From assembly GCA_964463165.1 (NCBI GenBank), contig CAYXBK010000015.1, positions 42,451 to 106,450 on the forward strand: 64,000 nucleotides of DNA, given 5' to 3'. The notes beneath the pieces were generated by a model. That model saw only the letters and a program-made list of their open reading frames with translations, was not told the origin of the DNA and did no database searches. The stretch is from UBA7236 sp964463165. GTDB taxonomy: Bacteria > Bacteroidota > Bacteroidia > Chitinophagales > BACL12. Numbering within the stretch: the stretch's first letter is position 1; the number at the start of each line of letters is the position of its first letter. Shown in pieces: positions 63,709-64,000 of this stretch. The position numbers and the translations under genes are program-made.

Positions 63709-63886
63709 ATGGAAAATATGACAGAATAAATTTACCATATCTCATGCAATTCATGAGACAGTTGAAAATTTATGCGTTTAAGCAGGTAACAGGCTAGTTA
63801 TAAGGAAGGAGTTATTCACATAAATTTTATCAGATACCAGGCGAATTCCTTTCGATTGCAATATGAATTCTTTTATCTTTACAAAG

Positions 63887-64000
63887 ATGAAACCCACACT
63901 TCATTTCATTGCAGTTTTTGCAATGTTGCTTCCCTTTCTTGCCGCTGCACAAACCGGTTATTCGGATGCGGGTGCACGCACAAATGCAATGGGAAATGCA
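63887..64000 (+). CDS. Outer-membrane beta-barrel protein (PorV/UPF0164-like), 3'-partial
   Basis: The 38 visible residues are a signal peptide (FIAVFAMLLPFLAAAQ) followed by GYSDAGARTNAMGNA. The GARxxxMGNA opening is typical of PorV-like and related outer-membrane barrels in Bacteroidota. The gene continues beyond the window, so the family is a guess. Confidence 0.55.
   Translation, partial: MKPTLHFIAVFAMLLPFLAAAQTGYSDAGARTNAMGNA

Overview
The window looks like chromosomal DNA of a Bacteroidota member, probably an uncultured Chitinophagales/Saprospiria-type organism. The evidence is: eight large secreted proteins that end in type IX secretion (T9SS) C-terminal sorting domains; a T9SS plug-type protein (DUF5103); two TonB-dependent receptors with CarboxypepD_reg-like N-termini; TAnnTTTG-type -7 promoter elements; almost no Shine-Dalgarno sequences; and an AT-rich composition. 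The order-level placement is an inference. I recognised no rRNA, tRNA, CRISPR array, transposase or phage gene.

Layout. 1-6.7 kb: a papain-like (C1) peptidase cut by the window edge, a PaiB-like flavoprotein, a run of small secreted or lipoprotein hypotheticals with a TPR protein, and the first copy of a SnoaL-like gene. 6.7-9.8 kb: a small accessory segment (membrane-protein remnant, Crp/Fnr-type regulator, NmrA-like oxidoreductase, SnoaL-fold lipoprotein) that is closed by a second, nearly identical SnoaL-like gene. 9.9-15.9 kb: housekeeping and accessory genes, namely a truncated sigma-like protein, a VioB-type ferritin-like protein, a class D beta-lactamase, DUF1801, an HMA-like small protein, two PhnB-type VOC proteins, a GlxA-type AraC regulator and two lipoproteins.

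15.9-27.5 kb: three T9SS cargo proteins (a giant beta-helix, a 550-residue cargo, a 660-residue cargo) around gatB-tlpA and an outer-membrane barrel. 27.5-31 kb: a small membrane protein, an M42 aminopeptidase and an acyl-CoA carboxylase beta subunit. 31-46 kb: a TonB-dependent receptor, ferrochelatase, a CotH/lamin-tail T9SS giant, a hemL-histidine kinase-response regulator operon, and a 1233-residue NtrY-like orphan kinase. 46-53 kb: a second TonB-dependent receptor, a sulfotransferase-like protein, MazG, a T9SS plug protein, DinB and a Lys/Ala-rich histone-H1-like protein. 53-64 kb: a 0.8 kb gene desert, a tandem pair of sialidase-like/PKD T9SS cargo paralogs, an LVIVD-repeat cargo, a DUF4382 lipoprotein, an arsenate reductase, an ELWxxDGT-repeat cargo, and the start of an outer-membrane protein gene.

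How it works together. Much of the window encodes the cell surface: T9SS cargo, a putative T9SS component, TonB receptors and lipoproteins. Tetrapyrrole synthesis (hemL, hemH) lies nearby, and hemL is translationally coupled to a two-component system. The most unusual signals are in non-coding DNA. Short degenerate word arrays repeatedly sit against stop codons. A 40-bp GC-rich element is nested inside other repeats at two sites. Two SnoaL-like genes share a homogenised 318-bp tract with only three, all silent, differences. Several promoters lie so close to the start codon that leaderless mRNAs are likely. I did not identify a clear new defence or biosynthetic system.
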